Part shown: one piece after another, positions 61,120 to 64,000 of the stretch
How positions within the stretch are numbered: the stretch's first letter is position 1
Layout of the letters: each line of letters opens with the position of its first letter
The notes under the pieces: model-generated
What the model saw: the letters and a program-made list of their open reading frames with translations, nothing else
Told to the model about the DNA's origin: nothing
Databases searched by the model: none
Program-made: the position numbers and the translations under genes
NCBI GenBank assembly: GCA_022376515.1
Contig: WTXI01000033.1
Coordinates: 1 to 64,000, forward strand
DNA from: Lactifluus volemus
Taxonomy: Eukaryota; Basidiomycota; Agaricomycetes; Russulales; Russulaceae
Reading direction: 5' to 3'
Length of the DNA stretch: 64,000 bases

Positions 61120-63267
61120 CTATAGCGAGTGGAGGATGAGTTCTTCCGCCCTTGCGGACCGAGGAACAATCCTGCACTCGAATTCCTTTGGGGGACTGAC
61201 ATGCAAGGAGTCAGTCTTATGGCTGACGAATACGCGGGAAGCAGGGGAGGCACACCTTGTCAAACCACCAGTTTTCGACTTGTCAGGCATAATATCTGCA
61301 TTCTCGTTGGTGACTTTCGAAATTTGGAAGACGGATAGTGTCATCGCTATCGCAAGCCAGACCGTGGTATCTGTGAACTGAACTCCTGTAGACGGTTTAA
61401 CGTGTTGGTACTTTCTACCTGAGCTACACCACGTAGACTTACCAGGACAGATGCTTCGTGGCACACAAGATGGTATTGAGAGCTAGCATGGTATAAAGAA
61501 GGTAATGATTTACCGCCGCCCAAAACCAAAAGCACATGCGCGTGGATTCCGTTGAGGAGTTTTGTCGTTTATCTCGAGAAACCGCTCTGGGGAGAAAACC
61601 TCAGGATCAGGGTACACCTGTGGATCATGGAGCATTTGCCTCCCCATCTTGTCAGCCTTGGTATGAGATGTACATTCATAAAGTGCGCGCTACCAGATAT
61701 TTGGAACAATGATCGAGCCCTTCGGAATGTAATATCCTCTGTGGATGTCTGCTTCTGTTGCTCTGTGAGGAAAGCCTGCGCGAAGATTACTCAGGTTGGA
61801 GGCTCGTCAGTGAATCCGCTATGTGAAATGACCAACCTGTCTTCACGACGGGATTCCAGCGATAAAGTTCACTGAGAAGTGCGCAAACATATGGCGTTCT
61901 GTCACGATCAGCGAGCGTCGGAAGACGGTTGCCGCCGGTCACTTCGTCTATTTCTTCTTGAGCTTGACGCTGGGTTTCTGGGAAGAGTGTCATAGTAAGA
62001 TAAAAATTGGCCAGTGTCGAGACGGTCTGTCATCATCACGCTTGAGCGGGTTAGGTTTCTCTCGTGCAAGATAACACGAACAGTGTCTGAGCCTCCTACG
62101 TCCGAATGAGGAGCCCCGCGGGAACGGAAGAAGTAGTATGCGCATACCGGAAAACAAAGAAGAAGCGGACCATTTCAACCGGTCTTTGTCGACATCAGTC
62201 ATAGGTGTACTCTGCATATTTTTACTGATAACAGAGGCTTGCGTCGCTCCTCTCGCCTGAAAATGTACATTAGCACCAACTAGTCAAACAAGACATCTTG
62301 TCATCACCATTTCTTGAATGGAAAACTGGAAAGGGACTTCAGCATTCTCGTGGAGTGAACTCCTTGCGTCCGATGCAATTTTCTTGAAATTAGCTCCGGG
62401 AAACCAGGCTGGGACGTGTTTCACTGTGTATGGACGTCAGAATGACTTCGGCAGCCGAGAACAGGAGAGTTCGAGTACGGAGAGGAATAAAATCGACCAT
62501 ATACGTTCCGGGGTCCCTCAGTCGCTTAAAGTGACGCATAGCGGTATCTGCAAGGGCAATGATAGGGTCATCCTTTTCTCGTGTTTCATACCCGTATGCA
62601 ATGCGAACGATGATTGAGCCCGCGGAGCTGATGGATAGCCCCCTGACTACACGAGCTGAAATGGCGAGTGGATTACGTACTGGCGGACGTGGTGCTTGAG
62701 GTTGTCCGGATCACGGAGTGTCGCCCTCAGGAACTTTCGAATCTCGGATTCAAAAAGGGCACCGAATCCTTCCAGGGACTCTCGCGTTCCTATCGCGTTG
62801 TGCATATACTTGCGTGATTCCCTCCAACGTAAGCCATATGCCAGCCCTCCGGTCCACTTGTCGAAGCCAGCCAGCTCGCCAGCCATGTGTAAGACAGGTC
62901 GATCCGAGTAGATCGCACCTTTCCTATCCAGCATCTCATTGGCAACTTCCATATCGCTAAGTATGATGAGCGGCTGGCCGGCAGCGTTGGCATAGACGAT
63001 GCTGCCTAGTGGAGGGACGAGAATTAATGCAGTGGCTTGAACAATCATAGCAGAAGACGGGACTATTCAATTAATCCACGCACCGTACATCTGAGCCCAT
63101 TCAGAGTACTTCTTGTAAAAGGTTTCCTTGGGAATGTCGAGTAGATTCCCGACAAAGGGCCATCCTTTTGGTCCAGGAGGTAGTGAATGAGGCGTCTTCT
63201 TCGTGACCCAGTACAGAAAAGCTATACCAGTGACCAGTAGTAACAAATCGGTAAGCGAAAAAGGCAT
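61120..63267 (-). CDS. Cytochrome P450, copy C
   Basis: Start at 63267: [21 protein letters not shown] (membrane anchor), then [121 protein letters not shown] (I-helix) and [21 protein letters not shown] (ExxR). After [16 protein letters not shown] come [29 protein letters not shown] and an 11-nt micro-exon (61443-61453) giving RICPG with the haem-ligand Cys. [20 protein letters not shown] follows, and the C-terminus ends [13 protein letters not shown] at 61120. Introns flank the micro-exon at 61386-61442 and 61454-61513. The frame closes throughout. It is the diverged third member of the array and lies outside the A/B duplication. Confidence 0.87.
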
Positions 63268-64000
63268 GACGAGTGGATGTCGAGCACACAATAATCTCCG
63301 GCCTCAAGCTACTCGTACGGATATCCTGCGGGTTTTTATCTACACATGAGTCCAATACCTATCCAATTCAGAGCAGGTTTATTCTCGGGGAAACCTGCTT
63401 CATGGAAGGTGTCCATTGGTCGATAGCAAGCTAAAGGCAATAGAAGTAGTTGCTATGTGTAGACACACGCAGTTAGAATTCGCTAAGAATAGAAATATGC
63501 TCTCGAAATCAGTTTGTCATCCAATGTGGTGAAATGGCATTATGTTGTAGGTCAGCTGCATGCTGCCTGCTATAGTACAACTTAGTATACCATACGGGTG
63601 CCAATGGCATGAGACAACACAAAAGGGAGGGAATAGCACGGCTTTCACAACCAGGGTTTTCCCCCGAGTTGTGACGGGTCATCGTACCCATTGCGAGGGG
63701 GAGCCGATCAGGACTTCTTCGGGTTCGCTGGTGCGGATCCAATGCATCATAGTCGCGCATACTTCTAAATGTAAATCCATACCTCCTCGACCGTGGCATT
63801 GGACGTAGCAGAACTAGTTTGTCATCTGAATCGCCGTGCAGATGGGGTTATTATGTCATGATTCATACAGTCATGGTAGTATCAAGAATGGAAGAGACGA
63901 GCTTCGCCCATGATGACCAAGAGACCAAGGGTTGGTGTTCATCTGAAGGTCAGGGCTGCTGAAAGCCACACCATTGTGTGGGCAAATTGATATTCTATAT
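63268..64000. other. Upstream region of P450 C
   Basis: Presumed promoter of P450 C plus unassigned sequence to the window edge. No gene or element is recognised. Confidence 0.4.

Noticed and set aside
50800..63267. Reading the P450 array as a complete secondary-metabolite cluster
   Set aside because: No backbone synthase, terpene cyclase, transporter or pathway regulator is seen next to the P450 genes.

Overview
This window is nuclear DNA of a filamentous fungus, very probably an agaricomycete basidiomycete. Coding regions are broken by many short introns (mostly about 50-80 nt) with GT...AG ends. The gene families fit: fungal ATF1-type bZIP, DUF6741, DUF3445, secreted ferritin-like proteins and a P450 array. 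A Ceratobasidiaceae/Rhizoctonia-like source is only a guess from gene style. No rRNA or convincing tRNA gene was found.

Left part (1-12 kb): an Old Yellow Enzyme flavin oxidoreductase (+), a two-exon unknown gene that recurs as a decayed copy near 19.7 kb, mitochondrial ATP synthase subunit d (-), a DUF3445 oxygenase-like gene (+), and an ATF1-like stress bZIP regulator (-). The OYE, ATP synthase and DUF3445 genes each need single-base insertions to keep their conserved frames. Since ATP synthase subunit d is essential, residual base-deletion errors are at least as likely as real decay.

Middle (12-50 kb): a gene-poor stretch carries fold-back repeats, a 341-bp non-autonomous hAT-type element with a perfect 8-bp target duplication, and a ferritin-like pseudogene. 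Then come housekeeping genes: tRNA adenosine deaminase TAD1 (-), a small basic protein (+), a DUF6741 protein (-), a coiled-coil protein (+), an alpha/beta hydrolase (+), HIT-family HNT1 (+), the ribosome-assembly factor KRR1 (+) and an EAF-type RNA polymerase II elongation factor (+). Two further secreted ferritin-like genes follow on the minus strand. All three ferritin-like loci share a core promoter and leader.

Right part (50-64 kb): three cytochrome P450 genes lie head-to-tail on the minus strand. The first two (A, B) sit in a tandem segmental duplication of more than 3 kb. A is frameshifted, while B and C appear intact. All three encode the haem-ligand cysteine in an 11-nt micro-exon. 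A and C share an intron that is precisely absent from B. Fragments of an EAF gene, a LINE reverse transcriptase, a ferritin-gene 3' end and several small inverted-repeat elements show that this segment is a recombination-prone accessory region. Nothing here is clearly a new biological system. The best biology is the P450 array (micro-exon, intron loss, fresh pseudogene) and the birth and death of ferritin-like genes.
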